Below, piece by piece: positions 31,701 to 43,020 of a DNA stretch of 64,000 nt. Origin of the DNA: Piper betle (taxonomy: Eukaryota; Streptophyta; Magnoliopsida; Piperales; Piperaceae); assembly GCA_033002965.1 (NCBI GenBank), contig JAURVB010002694.1, positions 1 through 64,000 of the forward strand, written 5' to 3'. The notes under the pieces were generated by a model that did no database searches, was not told the DNA's origin, and saw only the letters and a list, made by a program, of their open reading frames with translations. A program made the position numbers and the translations under genes. How positions within the stretch are numbered: the first letter of the stretch is position 1; each line of letters begins with the position of its first letter.

Positions 31701-34290
31701 TTCGGTTTATTACAAGGGTTATAAGTTGTTGGAGGTAAGCTCTCTTCCCCTCTTAACTTGTTGTGTGTATTTGGTATTAGATCTGCCTAAGTTGATGCAT
31801 GTTTTGCATTTTTGTATTATTCAAATTTTTTTATAAGTAGAATTTAATTTTTTAAACTTAAGCACTTATTTTTGAGCTTGTTACCGGGAAAAAATTGATA
31901 TTAATAGGTAGTAGGAAAATCATCATGTTTAATTATACAAAAGGTGAGAAATAAAAATTATCTAAAATATCCTCACTTAAAAAATTAAAATATATACCAT
32001 CAAATTTTAAAAAAAAATTTAAAAAAAGGATATAAAGATACCTGACTGGCTGCCCGGGTGGCTTGATCGGGGTACCAAAGGCCATAGGTGACCAATCCAA
32101 CCAACCCTTAGCATGAGTAGCCGGATCCAGCCCCCTTGGTCTTGGTGGCCATACTTGGTTGCTCAAGGCCATGGTAGCTGGATTTGGCTGCCTATGTCCG
32201 GGGCATCTGGACCTAGCCACCCAAACCTACTATTGCTCTTGCCATGGAAGGCTAGATCCAACCAGCTAGGCTAAGGGCTGCCTCCTGTTTCCGGTCTTAT
32301 CCACCGCGGGCCAACTGCCACTAGCCTTTTTTATTTTAAAAGTCACAATGGCGACTGGAGAGCTGTTGAATCCAACTGCCCTTGGGTAGCCAAATCTACC
32401 CTTGGGATGGCCAAATTTGGGCCTCCTTAACTAGGCTAGATCAGGTTAGCCGGCCGACAATGGCTAGCTTTTTTTAAAAAAAAATTATTTATTAAATGAG
32501 AGATAGTTTTATCATTATAATATTTCCCTCTTTTTTATAATCATACTTGATTTTTTCACTGTCAAGTACTATCAAAAAAATCTTTTCCTTTTTCTAGTTA
32601 AAAGTTTCTTTTTACAATCTATCAAATTAACATCCAAGCTAGGGGTCACTTTTAGTTCGACAACCCAAACACCAACAAAACAATACAAGGAATAATATAA
32701 CACATCACAAGGCATGCAACGGAAACAAATAATTAACCAATAATGAAAGAATTAGGTAAATAAATTAATCTCATATAATTGCAGCCAAATAATAATTATT
32801 CCAAGTGATATAATTACCCAATAATAAGTTAGACTTGTAACCAATAATAAGCTAGTAACATAATAAGATGAGCCATCTCCCAACGACCGAATCGTATTTA
32901 CTACTAATAATATATATAATTAAAATAAACAAACAAAGTCCAAACATAACAAAAACTAGAGTCTTGCCACCACTGTTTCCTCCCAAGGCATGATCCCAAC
33001 TAGTTGTTATCGAGGCAATTCCATATTAATGTTTAAATTACTAAATACATATAATAATAATAAACAAAATAAATAATCATATTGAGTTTGCACCTAATCC
33101 CCGTCTAATAGATTTGGTCGAACTACTATAATTAATTTCTATTCATGATCGCAAACATTGCCAATGTCCCAAATGGGATGACAGTAACCTATGCCTCACC
33201 AAGACTCTAGCTTTTGAGTCAGTATTGGGCTATTTTAATTTACTGCCTTTGAGACCTTAGATCATATCTTTCGGCTACGAAAACAAAGCCCTCACACATG
33301 TCCAACATTTCAATTGGCAGCAACCTTTAATTATATGTCGTGGAAACTATACACACCTCAAATGTCTCCAAAAGTAGTCTCCCAACAACAGCTAGCAAGC
33401 TTCTCCTAAGGCCCGAAATATACGTTAGATATGTATATTTAACAAACCACATAATATGCAATGACATGGTACGTATTCACTCACATGGACAGAAACAAAT
33501 ATCTTTTTCCAAGTCCGAAAAGGATAAAATCTAGTGATTAGCACTATTACCACATTCGTTAACTTTATTTTCAGCCAATTATCTCATGTTTGTTGAACAA
33601 CCATAAATATAACACGTATAGGGTGCCAATAGAAACTAAACATGGATTAGGATCGAACATCCTTGAATTAAAATTTTATATCTTCGAAGTTTTTAGCGGA
33701 AAAAAATCCCTCTAGAGATCAAAATAATACAGGGCTACATTTGTAGACGGTCTAGGGCGCCGATTCAAGGTCTAGGGCGCGCTTGCATCTTCTTAAACAC
33801 GTTTTTTCCCCACAAATCGATATCTCATGCAACGATTAATTCACATGAAATAATCATTCTTTTTCATGCATATACATACAAATGAGTTTAATATCCGAGA
33901 ATTCATTGAATCACACAAATTTCACATCAAAACACATGAAGTGCAGATCTTCCTCAATCACAAATCGATCAAAACTCACGTAAATTTTCTCTGAAACTCT
34001 ATAAAACATTGTGTATACATGATCTCCGTACAAGTCTATGATGCTATGACGAAAATATGATGAAAACCGGTAGAAACGAGATTGAAAGTACCAGCCCTAA
34101 GCCTCCTCCCTCCTTCTCCTCCTCGGGAAGCCGACGTACAAATTTTTTGGGGAGAAAAAAGGGGAAAATATTGTGGTGCTGCTGGTGCACAAAAGATTTC
34201 CCTTTTGCATTTTGAGCTCATCAAATTATGTCGTATTTCTTGTCTATTAGATAATTTTCTTGTACTTTATTATACTAAAAAGTAAGTCTA
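31701..34290. other. Gene-poor region; GC-rich degenerate patch at 32040-32470
   Basis: 32040-32470 is GC-rich and degenerate, with repeated TGGCTGCC, GGCCATAG and TAGCCGGATCC-type words, set in A/T-rich flanks. Minus-strand frames there lack a recognisable domain. From 32.6 to 34.05 kb the sequence resembles an old LTR or transposon interior in composition, but no ends could be paired. GGTCTAGGGCGC occurs twice at about 33749-33780. Confidence 0.4.
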
Positions 34291-34362
34291 ATTGAGGGTT
34301 GGAATCTCAGAAGTTATCATCATCTCATTTTTTCTTAATTTTGGTAAATAATATTGATGCAG

Positions 34363-35263
34363 ATGTTTTCAACAAGTTAAAAGGTGGGGAAAGTGGCTTC
34401 AAATTAGAGTACTCGAGCTCAGACGTGCGTCTGTACGAGGCTACAGTGCTTAGCATTCCCGGAGAGACCATCATGGACGAAGCCATAGCCTCCAGTAAGA
34501 AGCAACTCCATTCTTTACTTCCACATCTTGATCAACACATCAAAAATCGCGTGCAGCGGGCTCTAATTTTACCTCCTCAAAAAAGCTTCCCGTGGCTGGA
34601 ATTTAGGAACTGGGATCATGACCAACAAGATGTTTTTCTTGGCAACTGTCGCCGACGACATATATGACGTATATGGCACAATGGATGCACTACAAATTCT
34701 CACGGATGCATTCAACAGGTTTTACTCTTTCGTATATATTAACGCTTATAGTTACATTTGACATTATTGACAGAGATGATCGGCCTATTTTCATTACTTT
34801 TGCGGGACCGCGAGGCCATTGGGAAGATGCCAGAATATATGCAAATATACTACCATGGATTCCTGGATACGGTCGATGACTTTGAGAAGGAGCTGTCCGA
34901 GGAAGGTTATGCTTACTGAGTCGACTATCTGAAAGAGGGAGTATGATCCATGTCCCCTGCCTCCACGAAAAAGAAGGGCTTGTACACATCGCTAGCTGCT
35001 AATTTACTGATCAAAAGATGTATCTTGTGTTGTTTTAATTTGGGCAGTGGAAGGCTTGGACCCAAGCCTATTATGTGGAAGTGAAGTGGTGCAATTCTGA
35101 GAGTACATGGACGTTCCACGAGTCCCCGTCCATCCCGGCACTGTCCATCGCGACGGTGCTGGGAATGGGAGCGGTGGTGACTCGGGAGGTGCTCGAATCG
35201 CTGCGTGGTCAGCCCCCTATCGTGATATCTAGTCCCAACATTTGCCTGATAATTGACGGTTAG
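34363..35263 (+). pseudogene. Terpene synthase pseudogene (class I, partial)
   Basis: Terpene synthases make mono- or sesquiterpenes from prenyl diphosphates, using a metal-binding DDxxD motif. Plus-strand pieces follow the family order. 34363-34635 (after an AG acceptor) has DVFNKLKGG, VRLYEATVLSIPGETIMDEA and WLEFRNWD. 34619-34722 in another frame has [20 protein letters not shown] and [12 protein letters not shown], with the DDxxD aspartates intact at about 34656-34670. About 34812-34932 has MPEYMQIYYHGFLDTVDDFE and a TGA stop at 34917-34919. 35048-35263 has WKAWTQAYYVEVKWCN and VLGMGAVVTREVLESL, ending in a stop after IID. About 70 residues before the DDxxD motif are missing, as are the N-terminal domain and the last exon. 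There are a frameshift, a deletion and at least one nonsense codon, so it cannot make an active enzyme. Confidence 0.92.
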
Positions 35264-35537
35264 GAAGCATCATACAAGGCAGTGTAAGGCTGTGTTAGAA
35301 TGGTGAGTGAAATTATTTAACACTATGCTAACTTATTGATTGGTTTATTAGATTAGTCACGACTTAAATTATGCTTAACTTGGTCAAGGGTCTGCAATAG
35401 CTATATTTAAAATTTATTTTCATTAAATTTTATTAAAAAATAAAAAAGTTTAAATATAATAGGGATTAACTAAACTAAAAATAATCTTAAATTATGATTT
35501 TATATATAATATATATAATAGTTACTATTAACAAAAA

Positions 35538-36196
35538 GGGATTGGCTACCCTGGGGGTGACCACAGGAACAGTTTCTTGCGATCGCTCAAATCTGGACCG
35601 TCAGATCTAATCTGACGGTTCAGATCTATTTTTAAAAAACCTAATTTTTACCCTCTCCCTCCCACTGCCCGGCGCCGCCGCCCTCGCCGCGCCACGGCCG
35701 CCGCGCCACGGCCGCCGCGCCGAGCCTTCGCCGCGCCCACGTCCACCGCGCCGCCGCCGTCGTCGCTCCCGTTGCCTCGCCCACGCCCCCGCCGCGTCGC
35801 CTAGCCCAGCATCCTTCGCCCCCGCCGCGCGCCATTGAAGCACCCTTCGCCGCGCCCCCGTCCACGGCGCCGCCGCGCTCCCTCTCGACCCGCCCGCGGG
35901 GTCGCAAGGGGGCGCTGGGGGCGACCCGGGCGGCGACGCGGGCGGCGAGGCGACGGCGGGGGCGTGGGCGAGGCGACGGGAGCGGCGACGGCGGCGGTGC
36001 GGTGGACGTGGGCGCGGCGAAGGGTGGCGGCGCGGCGGCCGTGGCGCGGCGAGGGCGGCGGCGCCGGGCAGTGGGAGGGGGAGGGTAAAAATTAGGTTTT
36101 TTTAAAAATAGATCTGAACCGTCAGATTAGATCTGACGGTCCAGATGGGCGACCGCAGAAACTGTTCCTGCGGTCACCCCCAGGGTAGCCAATCCC
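35538..36196. mobile_element. GC-rich foldback Mutator-like element (MULE/MITE, 659 bp)
   Basis: The ends are inverted repeats: the left starts GGGATTGGCTACCCTGGGGG and the right ends with its exact complement. Pairing continues inward for roughly 250 bp per arm, with small indels, so most of the element is one imperfect palindrome. It is flanked by perfect 9-bp direct repeats TAACAAAAA at 35529-35537 and 36197-36205, the target-site size of Mutator-like elements. The outer 100 bp per arm are of mixed composition. The inner arms are very GC-rich (CGCCGCGCC-type words), unlike anything else nearby. Long open frames in it are by-products of the CG-rich repeats. It has no transposase. The GC-rich arms could be captured host sequence, as in Pack-MULEs, but I cannot name a donor. 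Confidence 0.93.
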
Positions 36197-36205
36197 TAAC
36201 AAAAA

Positions 36206-37142
36206 ATATTTATTAAGATTAGTGATGATAGTTTTTATCATGAATATTAACGATAAATAATTTTTATTTAGAATAAGAATAATAAGGAGCATATATATAT
36301 ATATTAGCTACAGCTCATATAACTTATACGAGCTTTAAGTTTAATTTTTCAATTTTGAGCAAGTTAGTGAGTCATGCTACTTATATGTAAAAGTAATCAA
36401 TGAGAATCACACTTTTAGATTTTTAAATCAATATAATACATTTAACTCTTTGATCTTAACTGTAAAAATAATTGCCATAAAAATAAATTTCAAAATATTT
36501 TAAAATTAGTATATTTAAAAAAAATCTAAAAATCAGTCTTCCTAAAAAGAATAATAATTACATGGACAAGTGACTCATCCTGCCCAACTCGTTCTCAATT
36601 GGTAGATATCTGTTGGCTGCGATCATATTCTTATGATATTGTGGTTCGAATATGGGAGAAATTATGTAGATTTGTGCGTTGATTGCTACATGAGGGAGGG
36701 AGAAGGGCGTGGGAGGGTCCGAAGCAAAACTAGCGTTACGCAAAGACAAGGAATTTAACCATGCCTTCTTAAGCTAGCCCATCTTATTGCCTATTCTCAA
36801 TCTAGGCCGCTCATCCGAACTCTTATACCACAATGATGATAATTAAGTGATACAGTACCACTCTATTAGTTTATCTTATTCCCTCTACTCTAAATCCCGT
36901 GTGTATATTATTAGAATAGTTTCGTTTCTTTATAAGAGATGGGTGATGTATTATTTACGCGTGAGTTCCTAAACCTTATAAAGTGGTCGGTTATTTTATA
37001 TAGAATCTCATGGACCCCATTTTACATAAAAGTCATGTGTGCATCTAACACTTATGATGATTATTGGTATTAGATTAGTGATGTATTAATTGGCTATTGG
37101 TATTGGAATAGTGTTGTCCTAATTGGCAATATTCTTGAGTTG

Positions 37143-37176
<34 letters not shown>

Positions 37177-38460
37177 TATGTATGTGTGTGTGGATTGTGC
37201 TCTCTATCTTTCTTTCCCACTAAAAAAAATAGTTTGCCTTCACTCTTTTAAAAAAATGACAAAGAAAAATACAATTTTCTCGTCTTCTCCGCATTCATTT
37301 GAAGGCAAGAAAAACTCTAAATTCTTTCTCAAGATTTTTGAAATTAGGTATGTGTTAATTTTTTAACTTTTTTTTCACCAAAAAGCGGGGAGAAACTTTT
37401 CTCCACTTTTTAAGATTAGAAACATTTTTTGACATAAAAAACGAATAAAATTAACAGATGATCACCTTCAAATATCTCTAAATTTATAAATAAATCTAAA
37501 GTTTTTTCCCCAAAAAAATTCTCGTAGAAAAGATGTGGAGGAAAGGACGAGGGAAAGACTTTTTAATTTTGTAGTGTCAAATTTGAGCTCTAAAATTTCT
37601 GCAGTGGATTAGACTTATTGCCAAACCACGTTAAATTTTAAATCTAGTTTTTTTTACCATCAGGATAAGTAATTAATTAAAGAGAGTTTTTCCAACATTT
37701 TAAACAACCGAAATAATGATACAATGGAACAACATCAAAATTAACAAAACAATCTCCAAAAATATAGTTAAAACAAAACTTTAAACATATTTAAAATTTT
37801 ACATAGACAATTAATTAAAAATAAAAAATATTTAAACAAGTTAACAAATTAAAATTGACGTTTAGATGAATACTACGAATATTTAAATCCGGACAATGAC
37901 AAGGAATCGGTGATTGAGGCAGTCCATATCAGTACGAAACGGATCATGTACAGTCTTATTAATAATCTTAATAATTTAAATTAATTATTCTCATTATATA
38001 TAATAAAAATTAACTCAATTTTTTCACATAATTACCAAAATATTACTAAAATTATCAATTTTATCACTAAAAATCATAATTAGCCGTCTACTATGATGAT
38101 TAGCTATCCAGGGTAAGCATGTCCAATATTGGTCCTCACCAAACAAGGCTCTCTCGTCTGTGAGGAGAGTTTAACACACACTTTTGCAATTTCACAAATC
38201 AAACTAGTAATCCTTCATCCGCAATGGACTAGTTTTACAGATGTAACTAAGGTTCAATTGGGTCATGCACATCTTCAGCGAGGTACAAAACAATTTTTAC
38301 TAATTTTCACACCCATTATTATGACCAGAACATGATTCAAAACAATAAAGAATCTAATCAATCACAAAATTTAACTCCTGCTTTTCTGCACAACATATGG
38401 TACACCTCACAATTCGATCTTCTTTCTGAAAGATGTAAAGACTTTGCTTGGAACTCCATT
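36206..38460. other. AT-rich intergenic region
   Basis: No gene is seen. It contains a compound (AT)n-(CA)n-(TG)n microsatellite at about 37144-37195. At 38102-38131 there is a short stretch resembling the start of the last exon of the neighbouring ANTH gene. The part next to 38460 should include the 3' untranslated region of that gene, which is read leftward. Confidence 0.5.
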
Positions 38461-41400
38461 TTAAATCAGGCCTGTGTAAGGATTATTAGGCTGTACATGG
38501 GGCACCATACTTGTTCCATAGGGTGGAATCCCCATTCCATGCTGATACATGAAAGGATTTAATGGTTGTGGTTGTTGCATGGGGGCTGTCATCATCTGCT
38601 GTTGCATCATGAATCCTCGTTGTTGGTGTGAAAATGCTGCCATCTGCACACCGGTTGGTGCAGCCACCATGCTCGAAGCACGAAATGGGTCATGTGCGAT
38701 CGGCTGAGTATGAGGATTTGCCATTGAGCCAACCTCCCACGGATTATAGCTCACATTTTGATTCGATCGTCTCATAGCATCATCATACAAGCTATCCAGT
38801 GTAAGTTTGTCCAATCCACCTGCCTGTAATTGATAAGATATGTGTCCTAAGTAAGAAATTGCTCGGCAACAATTCAGTTAAAACTTTAATAAAATTTACA
38901 CGCTTTTAAGAACAGTGGAAACTTAAATGATTCTGCCCAGGTGTTTACCAGTTTACTGCTAGCAGTCGCTCCTTCATTGGAGCTTGGAGCACTCACAAGC
39001 GCTAACTCCCAGCCTGTGGTCCCGTTTGACACATTAAAGTCACTGGAGGATCCACCATTGGTTGTTGAATCGGCTGCAGAAAAGAATTAAATTATATATT
39101 GTGTAAATAAGATTTCACCTTTGATCTTGCATAATTCGCAACATGTTTTTTGTTAACCTACCTACTGGAACAATAGCAAGGGCTAGAGAATTTTTCTCAT
39201 CCAAGTTAGTTGCATCTGGATTTGTAGTGCTTATATCCTGAAAGTAAAGTTGTGAAACACAACAATACTCAGAAACAAATTCCATCACACGCATTCAAAT
39301 TTTAGATACCAAAATGTACCAAGAGGTCAGATGTGGCAGGAGGAGGAGCATCCTGAACTTTGATAGGCTCAGGTGGTGGTGGTGGTGGTGGGGATGCTGA
39401 TTTTTCCTTCTCATCTTCCTGGGTTTTCTTGTACTCAAGAGCCAACACCTCATTTGGAGCTGCAATTTTCTCAGTGACCACCTAAAAAGCCATGCAAAAG
39501 GGTATCAGAACAAATTTTTATAGAGTGGGGCAGAAGAAAAAAAAATTATCAACTTTTTGTAACTTTCTCATATCAATTGTGAAGCATTTTACCAGTATCA
39601 GGAGGTTCACAGTCAAACAGAGAGTTCTCCGATGATAGTCATTGAACACATGTTTAACAGAATTTGTTCAAGCCCTATCCTTATATACTGCTATAACTGG
39701 AATCTTATTGAATCTAAAATTTCTTAATCAAGAGAACCTTATAGTGTAAAAACATTAAACAAGAAATCTTATGATATCTAATAACAGGATATACAATTAC
39801 CTCTTTCCGAACAATTGATGTTCGAGGTGCGTCTCTAACATACTCTTCCATGGCTATGAGAAATGATGCTGGAGGCTGGTCATTGAAAAGAAAAAAGCAT
39901 ATTAGCTGTGTCTTTGATTGGTGGTGAAAACAGAGTTGGAATGGAGTATATAATCAACATCAACCTGCTCAATTTTGATATATCTTTCTCCACGACCAAG
40001 ATCAAGGTTCTTACAAACTTCATAAAATTCAGAAAGTCTCTCTGCCTGCGATCAGTCATCCACAATTATTTGAAGATAATCCTCGTTACTTGTCTTTAGC
40101 AATCAGCCTAAAGATCGAAGTAGATACACACCTGTTGTGTTGCCCTCCTGAATATCTCAAGAGCCCTAATGGCATCATGGCGTTGCATCTCAAAGAACTG
40201 TTCCAAAAATCTTTCATTAGTTAATAACTTCCTGTTGCAGGTAACAAACCAGAACTATGTAAACACACTGTACCTTATCCACCAAATTTGTGTTTCCTTC
40301 ACTTATGGCATTGTAGATCTTAATGCTTTCACCGGCAACCTATTACAGTGAATGAATGTCAAGATAATAAGAATCTATATGATTTTTTTAAAAACATACA
40401 GACCCAAGCTTCCACAGTTAAGCAAAAGAATTTAAAAAATAATTCAAGTTCCAAAACTTACCATGGAGAGTGCTAGCTGGATGACAAAGTTGTAGACTGC
40501 CGCTCCTTGTGGCTGGAAGTTAAGAATTCGACATAAAATGTTTGAGGTTATCAGTACATGAGATGGTAAAATTTTGATAGACAAGACAAAAACTTCATGC
40601 AATCTTAAATAAATATATAGTCAGGAATTTAGCTTGAGCAAAAAGTTTTTTTTCTTACCTGGCATGCAAGAAGACGAGAGAGAAGCTGTTGCAAAGCAGG
40701 TAGTTGTTCAAGCAATTCAACAGTATCAAGTTCCCTAGTTCTCTGTAGCAGATCAACAATAAAACAGTATTAGCTTTTTTCTATCATCATACCGCAGGTT
40801 CAGTATATCAAGACAAAAATTGCTCCTAACCAGATAAAGTATTGTTTTAAGTTGATGAAACGAAGGAAATTTAATAATTTTTACAAAGCCTATGTACATG
40901 ATGGAACAGGAAAATATTACAAAGGTGATGCAAGGGATCAAAATAAACATAAAGAAAACTACTTCTCACCAGTCTTTCTGTCTCAATATCATATTTCAGA
41001 ACACGAAAACACTCAAGTCTCTCCTCCAAGAACAATGCATAGGTTCGTACCCAAGCAGAATAATCCCAAGCTGAAACCAAATAGTTGAAAATCATTTTTG
41101 TATCAAGTACTTAAGATATAAATAAGAAAGTGTATTTGTTACCATTTGGGCTTGAGTCATCCTTAAAGTGAGACAAGTTAAGCATATGACTTCTGCTACT
41201 CTCAAAATTAATTAGTTCTTCTCGAAATGTGGGATCCACTTCTCTCAAAGCACGGTGTATGACAATCAGAGTTTTCAATGCAACCTGAAACAAATTGCGT
41301 TTAAGGAGTGTGCCAACTAGTAGTCCAATGAAATATGAAACATTACATAAAGCATCACTAGGACATACATATTTCATTTTATTAAATCCTCTTTTTTTTT

Positions 41401-42379
41401 CTTCTTTTTTTAAGTTCAACCAATTTAATGCTACCCAGACACATGGTCTTACTTTATAGTAAGAATACATCCATAGTCCCAAAATACTGATAAATGATAC
41501 TCACTGCCCAGTTACGAGTCTTAGCTAGGCGCCTTGCTAAAGCGTGGATACAATAAGCCACATCTGCTCGAGGTCTTGTAGCAGAAACAGCAGAAAATAT
41601 TTCTGCATTACAAAGATGGAAGCTGTAAGTGGACTACTAGGATTACAGTTTTTCTCGAACAAAATTTTCATTAAGAAAAGGGACGAAGGAAACAAAAAAC
41701 AACCAAATGACAGGCATTCCGGACAACGCCAGAGAAAAATGACACTGCATGCCAAATATTATTTACAAATATCGATTGTGCTGTTGCCACAAAAATAAAG
41801 CCACTTCTAGTTTCAATTTACGATTTCATCTTCTAATCTTTTCTTCTCACAAAAAAAATTTGCAATTCTGTGGTTCTCATGGAGCAGGGCATTTCTCCCA
41901 GCTAAGACGTTATCATGGCTTGATAAAGCTACCCATTGCAAGAAGACAATGTCCATCGCAACTCATATAAAAAATGAAGCGTTCATCAACAAACAAAACT
42001 TAAAATTTCAATTCTAAAATGGTGATCCCTTGCTATCTACGACGCGAATGCAACACATATCAAATACTGCATATTATGATCGTATTTCACCTTGAATATA
42101 TTTCTCCTTGGCTGGGCGTTCAACATGATTTGTGGCCTTGACAATAGCAATATCCAACTCCTACAGCATTAAGAAGTATAAAGAAATCGTAAATCTCATT
42201 AAATCCTCTGTAAACTCCTCCGTTGAGCAGCTCAAACACCAAAATTGCCAAACATTCCAAATTGGATAGAGAATTCTCACCTTATAGTCACTGTTCACTT
42301 TCGCCAAACCAACTCGAGTAGAGTCCTTGATGGCGCCAAGAGCCTTCCTGATGTTCTTCTGTGTACCACCTCCAGACAT
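38461..42379 (-). CDS. ANTH-domain clathrin assembly protein (AP180/CALM type), 15 exons
   Basis: ANTH proteins bind PI(4,5)P2 and clathrin and act as endocytic cargo adaptors at the plasma membrane and trans-Golgi network. Minus-strand coding exons are 42379-42281, 42160-42091, 41602-41505, 41284-41143, 41070-40970, 40742-40659, 40512-40462, 40339-40274, 40197-40132, 40045-39965, 39875-39801, 39481-39320, 39237-39162, 39073-38949 and 38823-38461. All introns are GT-AG. The total is 1659 bp, or 552 residues, with no frame break. It begins [20 protein letters not shown], has IVKATNHVE (lipid-binding loop), [34 protein letters not shown] and [13 protein letters not shown] sequence ([20 protein letters not shown]). 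The disordered C-terminus carries a proline run, DLL, NPF and the conserved end NPYTGLI. The start and C-terminus most resemble the Arabidopsis At5g35200 (PICALM3) type. It is intact and probably functional. Confidence 0.96.
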
Positions 42380-43020
42380 TATAGCTCCCTCTCTATTGTC
42401 TGCAAAGAAAGAAAAAAAGAAAAGAAAAAAAAAGAGAAACCAAGAACAAACAAACAGTCAACAAACAAACACAAACTGGAACAAACAAGGAAGCTACGAG
42501 GAGCAGCCAAGATAAACAAACAAACAAGAGAACCAAGAACAAGCACCTACATGCGTTCGCAACAAACAAACACAAACTGGAAGCTCAAACTAGAGCTCCT
42601 AGATGCACAACAAGAGAACCAAGAACAGAAGACACCTACGAGGAGCAGCCAAGATAACAGTAAGAGCAATTATTATACCAAAAAAACAAGGCGAATCAGT
42701 AAAGCTAAGCTGGGTCCAAGCTAGGCAGGGAGAACACGACCCAGAACAAGCACCGTCAACAACCAACACAGAAACCAATCAAGACACAATTTTTTCTTCC
42801 TTCAAACCACATAGAAGGAGCTCACAAGCCAAAATCTTTCCAGAAAAATAAAACCATATAAAAAGCCTACCTTCCTGTACAAAAAGCGGTGCAGAATTTG
42901 ATGAACAGCAAGGAAAGCAGAGATTTCAGTTCCAAAACCGGCTCTTCCCCGCAAGGAGAAGAAAGATGAAGACGACTTGGTCCTTGGTAAGGGTGGTGGT
43001 GGTGGTGGTGGTGGGGAGTA
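42380..43020 (-). other. 5' leader of the ANTH gene with a leader intron
   Basis: Upstream of the ATG, a 20-base leader piece (42399-42380) follows an acceptor TTTCTTTGCAG. The intron 42870-42400 ends at a donor GGAAG|GTAGGC with the exon boundary at 42871. The first leader exon extends from about 42871 to about 43000 and contains a (CCA)n run (complement of GGT at about 42991-43015). Leader introns are common in this gene type. The transcription start is not fixed by sequence. Confidence 0.65.

Noticed and set aside
31933..32220. Minus-strand frame rich in Pro, Trp and Gly
   Set aside because: The composition reflects a GC-rich degenerate patch. No family is recognised and there is no promoter or partner exon.
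35607..36095. Arg/Gly/Ala-rich open frames on both strands
   Set aside because: They are by-products of the GC-rich palindromic arms of the MULE and read nearly the same from both arms.
42245..42851. Lys/Gln/Asn-rich plus-strand frames up to 159 codons
   Set aside because: They run antisense to the leader intron and first exon of the ANTH gene and reflect its T-rich and CT-rich content.
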